Of a stretch of DNA of 64,000 nucleotides, positions 9,941 to 22,089 are shown piece after piece. The DNA lies in the NCBI GenBank assembly GCA_014529385.2, contig CM043971.1:87558840-87622839 (forward strand). The letters run 5' to 3'. Origin of the DNA: Adiantum capillus-veneris (Eukaryota > Streptophyta > Polypodiopsida > Polypodiales > Pteridaceae). Position 1 is the first letter of the stretch, and each line of letters opens with the position of its first letter. The notes under the pieces were generated by a model. It did not search any database. It was not told where the DNA came from and worked only from the letters and a program-made list of their open reading frames with translations. Position numbers and translations under genes: made by a program.

Positions 9941-11461
9941 TCAACTACCTTCTCCTTGCCCTTTGCCATCCAGACCTCTCTCTGCTGAGTCCATTTCAGG
10001 ACTGACTGGTTTCACAGGCTCGTCTTGGATTTCCTCAATGACTACCCCTTTACTACGTGTGACTGCCCGTACTGAAACTAGTTCTGGGGCTTTCACCTCA
10101 GTAGCCATAGTACCGGGTGCTTTTGGACACTGAGCCGCAAAGTGCCCATGTTTTCCACAAGTATAGCAGTTAAGGCTTTGGTTTTGAAAATTACCACGAC
10201 ATCGGCCCCGGCCACCCCCTTGGTATCTTCCACACCCAGTACCAGTGCCACTGGTACCTGATTTCTCCTCTTGAGGTACACTGGTTGTCTCTATCTTAGC
10301 TAGTTCAGCATTGGTAAATGCCACTAGAGACAGATCCTTTTCCTTCTTGAAGTGATGAATTTGAATGCCACAGTTGTTCCATAAATGGCCATACTCTTTG
10401 CAGTAGGTACACTGTGGACATTCATTGGAAACATGATCTTTAGATTTGCACTTGGAGCACCGGGTTTCCATTCTCTTAACTGGTTGTCTGGTCTGGCTGA
10501 TTTTAGAAATCTGCTAGGCTCTCTCCTTCTTAGCTTGCTGTGCAAGCTTCAGAGCTCTCTGCACCGAATCATTAAACCTTTTTGTTGGTGCAAGTACTTC
10601 TTGCTCTCTTAGCTTCTTGCTGCGGAACCCATTCAAAAACCATGCGCGTAGTCTTTTTTCTGAAGGTGGCTCCTGCAACTGCTTGGTTAACTCCTTGATC
10701 TTTTCAACATAACTCCTCACAGAAAATTTCCCTTGTCTAATCTTGTCAAGATCATAGAGGATGTCTTCATCACCTCTGTTGTCTTAATACTCAAGTGTGA
10801 AAGCCTTGAGCAGCTTGTTGTATGACCTAAGCTGGCAAGATAGGTAATGGTAATACCATTTCCTTGCCGCATCTTTTAGTGTCTGAGGAAAATATTCTCC
10901 CTTGTCATTTTCATCAATATTCTTCAACTTAGCATACTGCTCAAAAGCTTGAATATGAACATCAGGGTCATCTTTCTTTCCACCTTTGAACACAAGAAAA
11001 GAGATTTTCAATGAAGAAGTATATTCATGCAGGTCAACATCGTCTCTACTTCTTCGGACCTTGGGAGCATGATTGTGCCTTGAAGACTTTCTGTAGTGAT
11101 TTGTGTCAGCATCCGAGTCAACTTCCTCTTCAGTTTTAGTTTATGTCTCTTCTTTGTCCTTCCTACTGGAATTGTGACGACTCCCCTTGCTGCCCTTGGC
11201 CTCAGTTGCCTTGTGTGTGGATCGAGAACTCCTGGTTTTGCGTTCCTCCTGCTCAACCCTTCTCCTTCTTGAGTGACTGGAATGCTAAGAGTCTCTGGCC
11301 TCTTCAGCATTAATGTGCTCCTCATGAGCCTCAGTCTCACTCTTAGGGTCCTTCTTAGTATCAAAATCTCTTTCTGATACTTCAAGCATAGGGTCGACAC
11401 GGGTAGAATCAGTGCCCAATCGGGTTGACGGTTTGCGACCACGACTGACTTTGGGTGCCAT
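9941..11461 (-). pseudogene. Ty3/gypsy gag with three CCHC zinc knuckles, decayed
   Basis: The likely start is MAPKVSRGRK at 11461. A charged N-terminal region is followed by a gag core (about 11010-10520) with DDPDVHIQAFEQYAK and the AARKWYYHYL segment typical of retrotransposon gag. Three nucleic-acid-binding zinc knuckles of C-x2-C-x4-H-x4-C form follow: CSKCKSKDHVSNEC, CTYCKEYGHLWNNC and CYTCGKHGHFAAQC (10470-10130). One or two knuckles are more usual. In-frame stops lie near 11287, 11135, 10785 and 10515. Intact gag would form the cytoplasmic virus-like particle and bind element RNA. Confidence 0.85.
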
Positions 11462-11580
11462 GTTTGTAGCTGAAAATTCTAACTGGGAGAGAGAGTTTTC
11501 TAGTTGAAGAGCGATCAAATTTAACCACCATGATTGCCAAAATGAAATGGGAGCTTGTCTCTTCAAATAGCTTATTCCAG

Positions 11581-12003
11581 TGTTAGAATTTAGAGCTACT
11601 GTTTATCTCGTCAGTTTAGTAAGTGAGAACTGGAACAGAGTATTGGACTACAATAAAGAACTAAACTAGAATGACATACTGAAATGAAAGACAGAACTAG
11701 AAAATCAGAAATGGTATTTGCAGATTCAAATTAATAGTTCAAGGATAACCAGTACAGTGTACAATGGGTTAAGCTCAGATGATTGCAAGAGTAATGATTA
11801 CAGGGGTGAATCTAGAGGCTAAGAGCTCGTAAACCAAAAGTGCTTAGAAATCCAAAAGCCAAAAAGACAAGAAGCGAGGTTACATTGTAGCGGGTCCTAT
11901 TTATAGCTCTCAAGAGTTACTATAGTAACTGCCTACTATAATTACTAACAGTGTAGCTGTTCCCGCTTCCCGATAGTCGGCCTTCTAAGGATCGCTCTCG
12001 CCT
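11581..12003 (-). mobile_element. Part of the gypsy 5' LTR, split by the copia insertion
   Basis: On the minus strand this stretch contains a TATA-like CTATAAATAGG (about 11893-11903) and ends with TAACA at 11581, directly followed by TGGAATAAGC, which starts with the TGG expected of a tRNA primer-binding site. The other part of the LTR should resume after 17170. No second LTR was found, so the outer boundary is unknown. The stretch 11462-11580 is leader between LTR and gag. Confidence 0.55.
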
Positions 12004-12008
12004 GTTGG
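12004..12008. repeat. Target-site duplication GTTGG, left copy
   Basis: GTTGG abuts the left LTR at 12009. The identical pentamer follows the right LTR at 17166-17170. Confidence 0.95.
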
Positions 12009-12235
12009 AGTTACCATATACATGTGGTAGTGATGTGTGTGAACACACTAGGACCGCCGGGGCATTTTTTCCCTCTTTAGGAGGTTTTTTTCCCCGTGCA
12101 TTGTATATGCACCCATCACTCTAGGGCTATCTATCTTTCCATTGCACACTAAGTTATACACTCTCTATTGTGTGCCTTGAGCTTCCTTCATCTTCTCCAA
12201 GCTATGTGTGTTTCTTTGCAACCCTAATTCCAACA
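12009..12235 (+). repeat. Copia element, 5' LTR
   Basis: It is 227 bp, ends ATTCCAACA and is near-identical to 16939-17165. It contains a C-rich/T-rich block near 12080 and transcript-leader-like sequence; no clear TATA box is seen. Confidence 0.95.
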
Positions 12236-12237
12236 AT

Positions 12238-12249
12238 TGGTATCAGAGC
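12238..12249 (+). promoter_or_regulatory. Primer-binding site (initiator tRNA-Met type)
   Basis: TGGTATCAGAGC lies two bases after the 5' LTR. It complements the 3' end of plant initiator methionine tRNA, the usual copia primer. Confidence 0.95.
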
Positions 12250-12600
12250 AGGTTGCGTCCTCCCGGGCTTAGTCACCAGTTGCTCCAGTACACACATGCT
12301 CACTTTCTCCGATTTCAGTGAGCTTTGGCGAGCGTTCACAGGTCGACAAATACTTCGGGAAAGCTTGTAGAGCTTGGTCTGCTCAGATTTTCGATTTGGG
12401 CTCATTTCGACCTCCGTTTTCACTACAGGCAGGTCTACACAGGCAATTTCGTCATTTTGTGCAGAAATTCTGTCAGTGTCATTTTTTGCATGACAGGTGC
12501 CTTATAGTCTTCTACGGTTTGTGCTATATAGCACGTGTTGTTCCCGCTCCGTTTCTCCTATTTTCGAACAGTTTTCACATCACGCACAACATTTACCATG

Positions 12601-15600
12601 GATAACAACAACAACACATATGTGTTCAAGATGTTTGCTGCTGAGGACAGGTTGGATGGGGACAATTACCCTATGTGGGCTTATTGATGCAACATGTGCT
12701 TGTGTCAAAGGGCGTCTGGAATATTGTGCAGGGCATTGATGTACGTCCTAGTTCTGAGGATGTAGGCAATGTTGAGGATGTTGCAGGTCTTGCTGCAAGG
12801 ATTGCAGCTGTTATAGTTGTTTTGCCTACGGCAGAACAAGCTCGCTGGGATGTAAAGGATGCGTAGGCTCATGCATTGATTACGTTTTCTATGAAGCGCA
12901 CCATTGTTCCTCACATCCGTTCAGCAAAATCTGCAAAACAGGCTTGGGATATTTTGGCTGGTCTTTATGCAAGCCGCAATGAGCCTAAAATTGCTTTGCT
13001 GCGTAAAGAGCTGGAGTCGAAGATTATGCATGAGGAAGATGATATGGACACTTTCCTTGCTAGTGTCAAGGATATCAATGAGCAGCTTATTTCTGCAGGT
13101 GAAGTCATTTCAGACAGTTCCCTTGTGCAGATTGTTCTTGATGCCTTACCAGATTCCTACCAGACTTTTGCTAGTACTTAGAGACTGATGACCCAAGGAA
13201 ATCCTAAAGTTGTCAAGTTTGATGCATTATGCACATTGCTATTGCAAGAGTCACTTTCCAGAAAAAACGGGACCAGGCAGCGTGCAGTTGAATAGGATTT
13301 TATTGCTTCTCAAAGAAAGGGTGGTAACAGTAATGCAGCCACTTCTTATGGTTCTGCTGCGAGTGGAAAAAATTATGTTCCTAATGCTTCTGCTAGCAGC
13401 AATTTGTCTGGAAATTCTAGTGATAAGGGCAAAAAAAAGATGTGTTGCCATTATTGGAAAGCTAATGATCACTTGATCAAGTCGTGTCCTAAGTTGAAGG
13501 CCAAAGAGGCTAAGAAGAAAGAGGGTGGTTCCACTACAAATGCAGCCATTGTTGAGTCTTCTATGAAAGGAGACTGTAATGCTGATGTTGATGCAGAATG
13601 GGCTTTTAGCGCTGAGTGCATTATAATCCTGATGTCCATGATGCATGCTTGTCAGTTGCTACAGATTCACATGTGTGGTATTTTGACAGTGGTTCTACAA
13701 AGCACATTACCTCACATCGTGAATTGTTTACCTCTCTCGAGTTTCTCCCTCATGGGAATTCAGTCACTTGTGCCAACAATGCCTCTTATCCAGTTCAGGG
13801 AGTTGGAAAGATTGTGCTTACTGCTGCTAATGGCAGTTCTTTCACACTTGTTGATGCACTTTATGTACCTGGGATCAAGAAGAATCTCTTTTCTGTATCC
13901 GCACTTGCTAGACTTGGACTTGTAGTCAAATTTGTGGATGACAGATGTACAGTTCATGATCTCAGTTTTGGTGATGAAATTGTTGCATCTGGCCTTTTGT
14001 GCCGTGGGCTCTATAAGCTCACTTTGTATGACAAGTCTGGACAAAATTTTTCAAATGCTGTTGCAGATTCAAGGGCTATTTCAGATGCAAAACTTTGGCA
14101 TGCACGTTTTGGTCATCTGAATTTTGCCAGTTTGCTGCGTTTGCAGAAATCTGATATGGTTGATTCTTTGCCGCCTCTTGAAGCACCTATCAAACATGTT
14201 TGTGAAGGCTGTATTTTAGGTAAGATGCAGCGTTCTAAGTTTCCAATGGATGGTTCAGTTTGAGCCACATGCAGGGTACAGCTTGTGCATAGTGATGTTT
14301 GTGGGCCCATGCAAACTCAGTCCTTGGGCAATTACCTGTACTTCGTGACTTACATTGATGATTACTCCAGGCATGCATGGGTATTCCCGCTTGAAGCGAA
14401 GTCCGAATTTTTTATGTGCTTCAAGAAATTTCTAGCTATGGCTGAAAATGTCTCGAAATGTACTATGGGCACCCTCCGTTCAGATCGAGGGGGGGAGTAT
14501 ATGTCTCATGAATTTAATGCATTTTTGGCTAGTCATGGGATAAAACACCAATGTACAGTGCCTTATACACCTCAGCAAAATGGTGTTGCTGAAAGGAAAA
14601 ACAGGTCACTGACGGAAATGGCACGATGTATGGTCAAAAGTCAAGCTTTTCCGCATTCTTTTTGGCTTGAGGCCATCATGTGTGCCACTTATGTACTTAA
14701 CAGGTGTCCTACAAAAGCTTTGCAGTCTATTACTCCATATGAAGCATGGCATGATAGAAAGCCTTTTATTGAGCACATGCGTGTTTTTGGTTGTTTGCCA
14801 TATGCTTTGGTGCCACAAGTGCAGCGTAGAAAATTGGATGATAAGGCTGTCAAATGTATTTTTGTTGGTTATAGTGCTAAAAGAAAAGGTTACAGGTTGT
14901 ATCATCCCTAAACAAAACGTATTCTGGTTTCACGGGATGTAGTGTTTGTGGAAGATTCTGTTCAGCCCTTGCTGTCATGTACTAGAGACACTAATGTAAG
15001 CTCACATGACATTTATGACACTTTGTTGCCTCTTTTCAGTGGTGGAAATACAAATGTAATTTCCAATGAGGCCAATGTACAGCCTATGGGGGTTTTTGAA
15101 AATCTTACAGATCAGCCTATTACTGATGCAGATGTACATGATGTACTTGATGAGGAAAGGGCTGAAATGAGTAGGCTAGAGGTATGCCAAAATGGCTGGT
15201 GCACACTTTGCGTGACAGTAAATTGGATGCACCTTTGTCTAGTCGTACTCGTTCAGGCTCTCGCCATGCATCTTATGCATCAGATTGTTATGCTTTGGCT
15301 ATGTCTAGCTTACATGATGTTGAGGAGCCTCTATCTTTTGATAAAGCACAGAATTCAGAAAATTGGATGGCTGCCATGCAATCAGAATATGATGCACTTA
15401 TAGAAAATGACACATGGACTTTATGTTATTTGCCTCCTGGCACAAAGGCCATTGGTACGAAGTGGGTTTACAAGTTGAAACGCAAGTCGGATGGTGAGAT
15501 CGATCGCTATAAGGCTCGACTTGTTGCAAAGGGTTATGCACAGTAAAAAGGCATAGATTATGAAGAGACTTTTTCTCCCACTTGTCGTATGACTACTGTG

Positions 15601-16863
15601 CGTTTTCTATGTGCATTGGCAGCTCTTTTTGGTTGGGATGTACATCAATCAAGCATTGTTACTTCTTTCTTGAATGGTGACGTATTTGAGGAAGTTTATG
15701 TAATGCAGCCTCGCGGTTTTGTCATAAAAGGACAAGAAGACAAAGTGTGCAAATGTAAGAAGTCTTTGTATGGGTTGAAGCAATCTCCTCGTGCTTGGTA
15801 TGAGAAAGCTGACACTCATTTGGTCAAACAAGGCTTTCCTAACACTCCAACAGAAAGCACATTGTATGTAAAGCGTGAGGGTGATGTACTTCTCATTGTG
15901 GTTCTTTATGTTGATGATTTGCTGATCACTGGACCAAATGAGAGACATATTGCTGAATTTAAGGCTGATTTGAATGCTACTTTCAAGATGAAAGATTTGG
16001 GGCTGTTGCATCATTACTTGGGTATACAGTCTAAGCAGTGTGATGGTGGTATTGCCTTGTGTCAAAAAAGTTACATAGAGACATTGCTATGTCAGTTTGG
16101 ACTTGAGGATTGCAAACCTATTGCCACTCCCATGGAAACAGGTTTGAAGTTGAGTCTACATGATGTTGGCGATCCTGTTGATGTCACTCTTTACCAAACT
16201 GTTGTTGGCTGCCTCATTTATGTATGCATTACGAGGCGGGATATTCACTTTACAGTCTCACAGGTCAGTAGATTTATGCATAGCCCAGGGTCTAAGCATT
16301 GGCAGGCTGTCAAGAGGATTTTCCACTACCTTAGTGGCACTTTACATCTTGGCTTGTTTTATCCCCAGGGGGGATCATTGCCGCCAGACTTACATGCTTT
16401 TCCGGACTCAGATTGGGCTGGTTGTTTTGACACGCGAGTGTCCACAAGTGGTTTTTGTTTCATGCTTGGCAGTTCATGTATATCATGGTTGAGCAAGAAG
16501 CAACCTATTGTGGCCACTTCCAGTTGTGAGGATGAGTACAGGGCAGTCTTCACAGCTACATTTGAGTGTGTATGGCTCAGACACCTTATGGTTGATTTGG
16601 GTGTTGGACAGGACACTGCCAACACTATGTACACTGACAGCCAAAGCGCATTGGCAGTTGTAAGGAACCTAGTTTTTCATGCTCGCACAAAGCACATTGA
16701 GGTGCATTACCACTATGTCAGGGAGAGGCTCTCAGCAGGAGAGATCATCTTGGCCTATGTGCCAACACAGGACAACCTTGTAGATCTTTTCACAAAGGCA
16801 TTGTCTTGTGAGAAGCTTGAAGCTTTCCGCAAAGCTTTGGGCTTACTCCCCTTTGTGGACTGA
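12601..16863 (+). pseudogene. Copia gag-pol polyprotein, broken
   Basis: It starts MDNNNNTYVFKMF at 12601. Gag is followed by a degenerate zinc knuckle (CCHYWKANDHLIKSC, with the second Cys replaced by Trp), protease WYFDSGSTKHIT (13675), integrase with a zinc-binding H-H-C-C region and catalytic residues in LVHSDVCGP, LRSDRGGEY and NGVAERKN (14280-14600), reverse transcriptase with LYVDDLLITG (15905), and RNase H to the stop at 16863. Breaks: a frameshift near 12685; in-frame stops near 12864, 13180, 13290, 14262, 14909 and 15544; and frameshifts near 13620 and 15185. Intact, it would copy the element's RNA into cDNA and integrate it. Confidence 0.95.
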
Positions 16864-16927
16864 TCATGTCCTCAGGGCATGGCACTTCCCTTTACTCATG
16901 TGCCAGCTCTCGTTCACAACATCACTC

Positions 16928-16938
16928 TAGGGGGGATT
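16928..16938 (+). promoter_or_regulatory. Polypurine tract of copia element
   Basis: TAGGGGGGATT sits immediately before the 3' LTR, where plus-strand DNA synthesis is primed. Confidence 0.9.
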
Positions 16939-17165
16939 TGTTACCATATACATGTGGTAGTGATGTGTGTGAATACACTAGGACTGCCGGGGCATTTTTT
17001 CCCTCTTTAGGAGGTTTTTTCCCCCGTGCATTGTATATATGCCCATCACTCTAGGGCTGTCTATCTTTCCATTGCACACTAAGTTATACACTCTCTGTTG
17101 TGTGCCTTGAGCTTCCTTCATCTTATCCAAGTTGTGTGTGTTTCTCTGCAACCCTAATTCCAACA
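16939..17165 (+). repeat. Copia element, 3' LTR
   Basis: It is 227 bp, begins TGTTACC and ends TTCCAACA. It is followed by the target duplication GTTGG (17166-17170). Confidence 0.95.
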
Positions 17166-17529
17166 GTTGGGACTGTCCTCGCCTTTTACTGCCACCTTCA
17201 TTGTTTTTGAGAGCATGTCACCTGGGAGTTTGTGGGCCTTGACAGGGTTCTAAAGAGGAGTATACATTATGTGAAGGTAGGAAGAATTGTCAGCTTGTCC
17301 ATTGGGCCTCTGGTTGCAGAGTTATAGCTTGTTGAATTTGGAATCAGTTGCTGACCGTGGAGGATCAATTGTTTTCTTTCCATTTTGGCAGCCTTGATTA
17401 GCGGGCCTGGGAAGATCAAAATGTGTCTGGGATGATATAAGTTGTAGGCAGAGACTAAGTCTAGAGGCATGGCTTTACAACTTGGGTACTCGAGAACAAA
17501 GCAAGAAATTGCAAATTTTGGAAGGAGGG

Positions 17530-18556
17530 TCAAAAAATGGATGCGGATGCACAGTGATGAAGGAAAAGTTGCAGATGGTGCCGTTGATGATGCGCAAACA
17601 AGCAAAGGTTTGGTTTGATGGTCTAAGGAGTGCTGATTGAGGTTCATGGCAGGAGCTGCAGAGTCAGTTTTGGAAGCGGTTTTGGAAGTTGATTACTGTG
17701 GTGGAGGCTAGTGCAAAGTTGAAGGTGGTATGCCAAGATGTAAGTAAGGAGTTATTAATTTTTCATGAGCAATTTGAAGTCTGTTGGAAGCAATTTGAGG
17801 TTTTTGTGGGAGTTAAAGGAAATCATTACCTAAAGTTGTCAAAGTTTCCTGAGTGCTTGCATCCAAAGATCAGAGAAAAGGTGGAGTGCAGTGTGGATAC
17901 TTATGATGATATGGTGTATCTGGCCAAAGTGAAGAGCAAGGAGTGAATCAAAAGCTGGATTTGGAAAGCCTGTAGATTATGTGCATGTGGCAGTAGCGGA
18001 GTATCATATGGTTCAATCGCAGGCGGTGCCGGTTGTTCAAAGTGTAGAGCCTATTGAGGTAAGACCTATGGTTAATTATATTCCTTGGAGGTTTCTAGTT
18101 TATGGTGTGCCTATGCCAGTGGTAAAAGGGCTTGTCAATGAGGATAAGCCTCTTGTTGAAGAGAACGAGTGTGCAGAAGAGATAGCCGACGTCAAGATCC
18201 AAGAGCAGCATGAAGAGGTAACGCTTGTTTTTTTAAAGCCAGTGCATGAAGAGGTAGCAGAGTGTACCCAAGTTGCAGATACCAAGAGCCTGGAAATAGA
18301 TGAAGAAAGTGTGAAAAGCCAAGGGAATGGTCAAGCTTTTGTGGAGCATCAGGTGGATGAGGATGTTGATATCAAGTCGGCCTATGGTTATGATGATGAA
18401 GATACAAGCTCAAGATTTTGGAAGACAAGCGAGAAGGATAGAATGGATGATTCCACATCCTATGGCGAGGAGACAGATTCTGATGAACCTATGCTGGTAA
18501 GGGTAAATATGCCTTGTTTTTTATGTGATAATGTGGCGATAGCCAATGTGAAATAA
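17530..18556 (+). pseudogene. Gag-like remnant of a second gypsy-type element
   Basis: A frame around 17590-17946 reads KQAKVWFDGLRS, then SWQELQSQFWKRF, resembling the Retrotrans_gag core (WF..L....I.SW..L...F). It is broken by a stop at 17638 and another at 17944. It is followed by a separate open frame of 191 codons (17981-18556) rich in Glu/Val and Asp-Glu pairs, ending MPCFLCDNVAIANVK, which I do not recognise. The two are adjacent and probably belong to one decayed element, but the link is inference. Confidence 0.5.
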
Positions 18557-19539
18557 AAGCAGGTCAAAGTGTCCAAGCTTGTGGAGAAAGATATGCAGTT
18601 GAAGTGCTATGTGGCACCATGTTGATGACCATGATGATGAAAGTGCTATAGTAGTGCAGTTGGTTTGTAGCTCTATAAAGAAGGGCAAATCCGAGTCTAT
18701 GGATATCCAGGTTGGCCTACAAAGTCGACAAGAGGATAGAGATGAAGCAGAAACCAGGGAAGGTTGGGCATTTTTCTAATGCTCACGTTGAGTTAGATGT
18801 TGATCAAAGGGAGGAGAAGTTGGAGTTGCCTATGGATTGCACGGGTGATGCTATGGGTACAGGTTCTTTGCGTTAGGTATGCCTTGAAAGTGAAGTTGAT
18901 TGGGGGTTTAATGATGTTGAGGCTATTTTTGATAAAGGGATGCAAGTGCTTATTGCAAAGCTTTGACCAGGATACATGTGATGCGAGGGTTAGCCGCTTT
19001 ACCAGTGGAGGGATCGATGGATGATCAGTGGTCTGACGGTTGTGTTGAATTTGGTGATGATGTGGTATTAGGGGCTTGTCCCATGCATCCTTCAAGGGCG
19101 AAATCCTTTTAATTGATGGTCCGGTTCCTCTTAGGCTTGTCACAACGCCGTGACAACGATGGTGATGGCTTAGAGGCTTTTCGCGCACTGTGTGTGCGAG
19201 AGGAAGAGAAAGTTGATGGGTCCAAGATGCAGTTCACATGCAGTTGAAAATGAAATATTGTCGAGTTGTCCATCCATGCAATGGTTGTTAAAATGATCCA
19301 TGCAAGTGTATGCAAGGCTAGAAAAATGATATCACTCTCTGGTCCCCTTGGCTCTCTAGAATAGGAAGCATCCCTTTGAACACCTTCTGGAGAGAAATTA
19401 GGAGAAAGATAAGCAATAAAGGTCTCAATAATATGGCCCTTTTTTGAGATAGCATTAGTATTAGGAGCTAGAAAGGAGCAAACCAACTGGCTACACAATT
19501 CCACCTCAGTGGGATTGAAAGACTACTAGTTGGTAGACT
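18557..19539. other. No gene seen
   Basis: There are short frames on both strands, none with recognisable motifs. The first part may continue the preceding retroelement remnant. Confidence 0.4.
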
Positions 19540-20360
19540 TTTGGAAGGGTTTGACAACTACTATATGCCAGTGAGTGAGACCATGTTCGAGTGGAAATCT
19601 TGGCAATGGACCAAGAGAAAGCACTTCTGCAAACCAAAAACCAAGGATATCTACCAAACTTTAATGATATGACTGATTAGTTCAAACCCCTCAACAAGCT
19701 TTGGGGTAAGAAATGGCCAAAGGCATGAGAGGTGGCTATAGCAAGTAACATCTAGAACCCTTAGTTGCCGATGACTATGTAGATTTTTCTTTGGAAGGTG
19801 TTATGGGGGGCTATCCCGACAGGAGTAAAGGTTCTTGCTGGAGGGATTGGATCTGACAAATGCACAGGTTGCAAAATGGCTTGTGAGGACCTCCCTCACA
19901 TATTCAAGGAGTGCTCAGCTATAAGTGGCTTGGCAGGGAAGACTTGCAAATGGGTACAAAAGACCTAGAAAACATGGGTTTTCAAGAATGACATATTCTT
20001 GAGAGGGATGGTGAAGAAAAAGCAAGTGCTACTTGTTTGCAAATCCGGAAGGCCAGGATCTGTCAAATCTTTAAGAATGATCTGTCTTTTGCTAGTTTCT
20101 CAGAGATCATGCAAGAAATCAGGAAATTGATTGTATCCATTGGTAATGGCAAGAAGTTGAACGAGTGGTATAGGGCCATTGACACCGTCTTGTTGGATTT
20201 AGGCTAGCCATAATATGGGTAGGTTCTTGCCTCTTGGTGAGACTTGGTAGCTTATCATTATATTATGATATCTCTCACGGGTTGACACAAGCTTGAGACC
20301 TCTTCGTTTTCTTTTTTTATGGTGAATACAATACATCCACTCATTATTATGAGTCTGGAA
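19540..20360 (+). pseudogene. LINE reverse transcriptase C-terminus and 3' end
   Basis: Positions 19783-19962 read IFLWKVLWGAIPTGVKVL, then CTGCKMACEDLPHIFKEC, the zf-RVT zinc-binding domain that follows reverse transcriptase in plant L1-like LINEs. Upstream KLWGKKWPKA matches the corresponding part of the minus-strand LINE copy at 22090-23220, so both belong to one family. Several stops interrupt it. Sequence from 20205 (GAGACTTGG...GCTTGAGACCTC) looks like a LINE 3' untranslated region. Confidence 0.8.
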
Positions 20361-20816
20361 AAAGATTCGTATTTGCACATTAAGTCCTGATGCTCTTTTC
20401 AACCATATTGTCACTCTTGATTTTCCCATGGGTGTTAATGGAAGTCCTTGATTCTAGCTCACAAGAACCCTTGAATCCAATCGATCTTTTATCTCTTATA
20501 GACCGGATGAAGAACACTTACAAGTCCTCGTGATTCTATTTTCTACTTTTGTGACTTTGCTAAGGGGACCCCCACGGGGAAGGGAGGTGATTGTTTTGAG
20601 TTACCTCCTCCCCCCTCCACTAACTGCACCTCTTTGAGGTGCAATTGCAAAACTGTCTTTACCCCCCCACTCTCTATGTGTGTGTGCATGTGCGGCCAAT
20701 CACGTCAAATCTATCACATCACTTTTTGTTTTATGATTACTCCCCTCCATCTGGGGGGTACCCAACTTGTTGGGGTCTCTATGTAGCCTACTGATGATTT
20801 ACATGCTTTAGAAGGC
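20361..20816. other. No gene seen
   Basis: There are C-rich stretches near 20605-20665 and nothing recognisable otherwise. Confidence 0.4.
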
Positions 20817-20830
20817 CATTGTGGTGTCAA

Positions 20831-20981
20831 GGGGTGTTGGCCTAGTGGTGAAGGTGAGGGGCTCTAAGCGAACCCACTATGGTTCAATCCCTGAAACATG
20901 CGAGTGTGGGTGATTGGGCACAATCCCATAAAACTAGTCGAAGCGAAGCTTAAAATAGCTTTTTTTAATATATAAAAAAGT
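20831..20981 (+). mobile_element. tRNA-derived SINE
   Basis: The head GGTGTTGGCCTAGTGGTGAA contains box A (GGCCTAGTGG), and box B is GGTTCAATCCC at 20881. Both have the spacing of a tRNA-derived polymerase III promoter, and a T-rich/A-rich tail ends near 20980. CATTGTGG at 20817-20824 recurs at 20982-20989 as a partly decayed target duplication. Confidence 0.8.
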
Positions 20982-21023
20982 CATTGTGGCACATCACCAT
21001 GTTATAATTCTTTAATTTCTACA

Positions 21024-21024
<1 letters not shown>

Positions 21025-21054
<30 letters not shown>
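21025..21054. repeat. (TC)n microsatellite
   Basis: About 15 TC repeats. Confidence 0.95.
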
Positions 21055-21058
<4 letters not shown>

Positions 21059-21189
21059 GAACTATAACTTATAACTATAAATATTTATGGTATATGTTTT
21101 AGTTTTTTTCCTTTTTAAAATGTAACAGGAGACCATTTTGAATTCTACTTTTTCTCAAAGAATTTTTTTCATTAAGATAAATTCTAGAA

Positions 21190-21870
21190 AGTGCATTTGT
21201 TAGAACTTAGGGAGGTTATCTACATGCCTATTACTATTAGAGAATGCATTTGTTGGAACTTAGGGAGGTTATCTACATGTGGGGGCATGCCCACGCGCGT
21301 GTGACACTTGTTACACATAAATCAATATAGATGAGGTTTCCGAGGGATGACATGTGCTAAAAGAAAGGGCACAGTTACCAAGGAAAGTTTAGAAAGAAGA
21401 TCGAACAGAAGAGAGATAAAGCAATCAAGTTGTAAGTATAAATATGGTATTGCATGGAAAACAAGGCAATGATCACCGATTTCCAAAACAAAGAAGAGTC
21501 AAAAAGGTTAATTCAGTGAATCAGTTCCAAGATTGAAAATGAATTTTTCACATTTACACCATGAGAGTTTCTTTGAACAAGCCGTAGCCTAGTCACTAAG
21601 AAGAGAGTCAAGGTTTTTTTATAGAGTCACAATTGTGAGTGAGTGGATGTATTAAATTCACAGAGAGAGTCAGTTTTTTTATTAAAAAATCACAATTGTG
21701 AGTGAATGTATTAAATTCACCGAGAGAGGAATGTAGAATAACCTTCGAGCCAATGATGTGGCGTGAGCAGCCGCAATTACGCACTTTCTTTAATATAAAT
21801 CTGCTCTCATCCTTTATGGAAAAAAAAAAACCTTCCAGCCAGTGATGTAGCGTGAGCAGCCGCAAGTTAT
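21190..21870. repeat. Cluster of short tandem duplications
   Basis: Three separate duplications are visible. GCATTTGTTAGAACTTAGGG... at about 21195-21238 recurs at 21246-21283. A 40-bp unit with TCACAATTGTGAGTGA and TGTATTAAATTCAC occurs at 21626-21668 and 21686-21728. A 35-bp unit with GTGAGCAGCCGCAA occurs at 21742-21777 and 21832-21866. There is no coding content. Confidence 0.75.
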
Positions 21871-22089
21871 CGTAGAGTCACAAAATCGTGATGGCTTTGA
21901 TTGCTTGTTTCGACTCCTCAGAGGTCTTTCTTTTTCCGATAGATATGATTATTTCCTTGCTTTCTTGGATAACCTCTGTGAAGCTAGCTATAGAGAGGTT
22001 GTTTTCAAAGGCTTGCAAGTTCCTAGATCTTCAGACATTAAAAGCGAACAATTTGTGTGCAGATTAATAGAGCTCGATGCTTCACAATA

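Larger units (their letters stand above)
12009..17165 (+). mobile_element. Complete Ty1/copia retrotransposon
   Basis: It is 5157 bp, with two 227-bp LTRs, a primer-binding site, a polypurine tract and a 5-bp target duplication. The LTRs differ at roughly a dozen positions, suggesting a moderately old insertion. The first LTR base pair is AG instead of TG, a single change. The internal gag-pol frame is broken by several stops, so the element is not autonomous. It inserted into the LTR of the minus-strand gypsy element. A second, inverted partial copy of the same family lies at 283-623. Confidence 0.97.

Noticed and set aside
11567-11580. Confident assignment of the gypsy primer tRNA
   Set aside because: TGGAATAAGC starts correctly with TGG but I could not match it to a specific tRNA 3' end.
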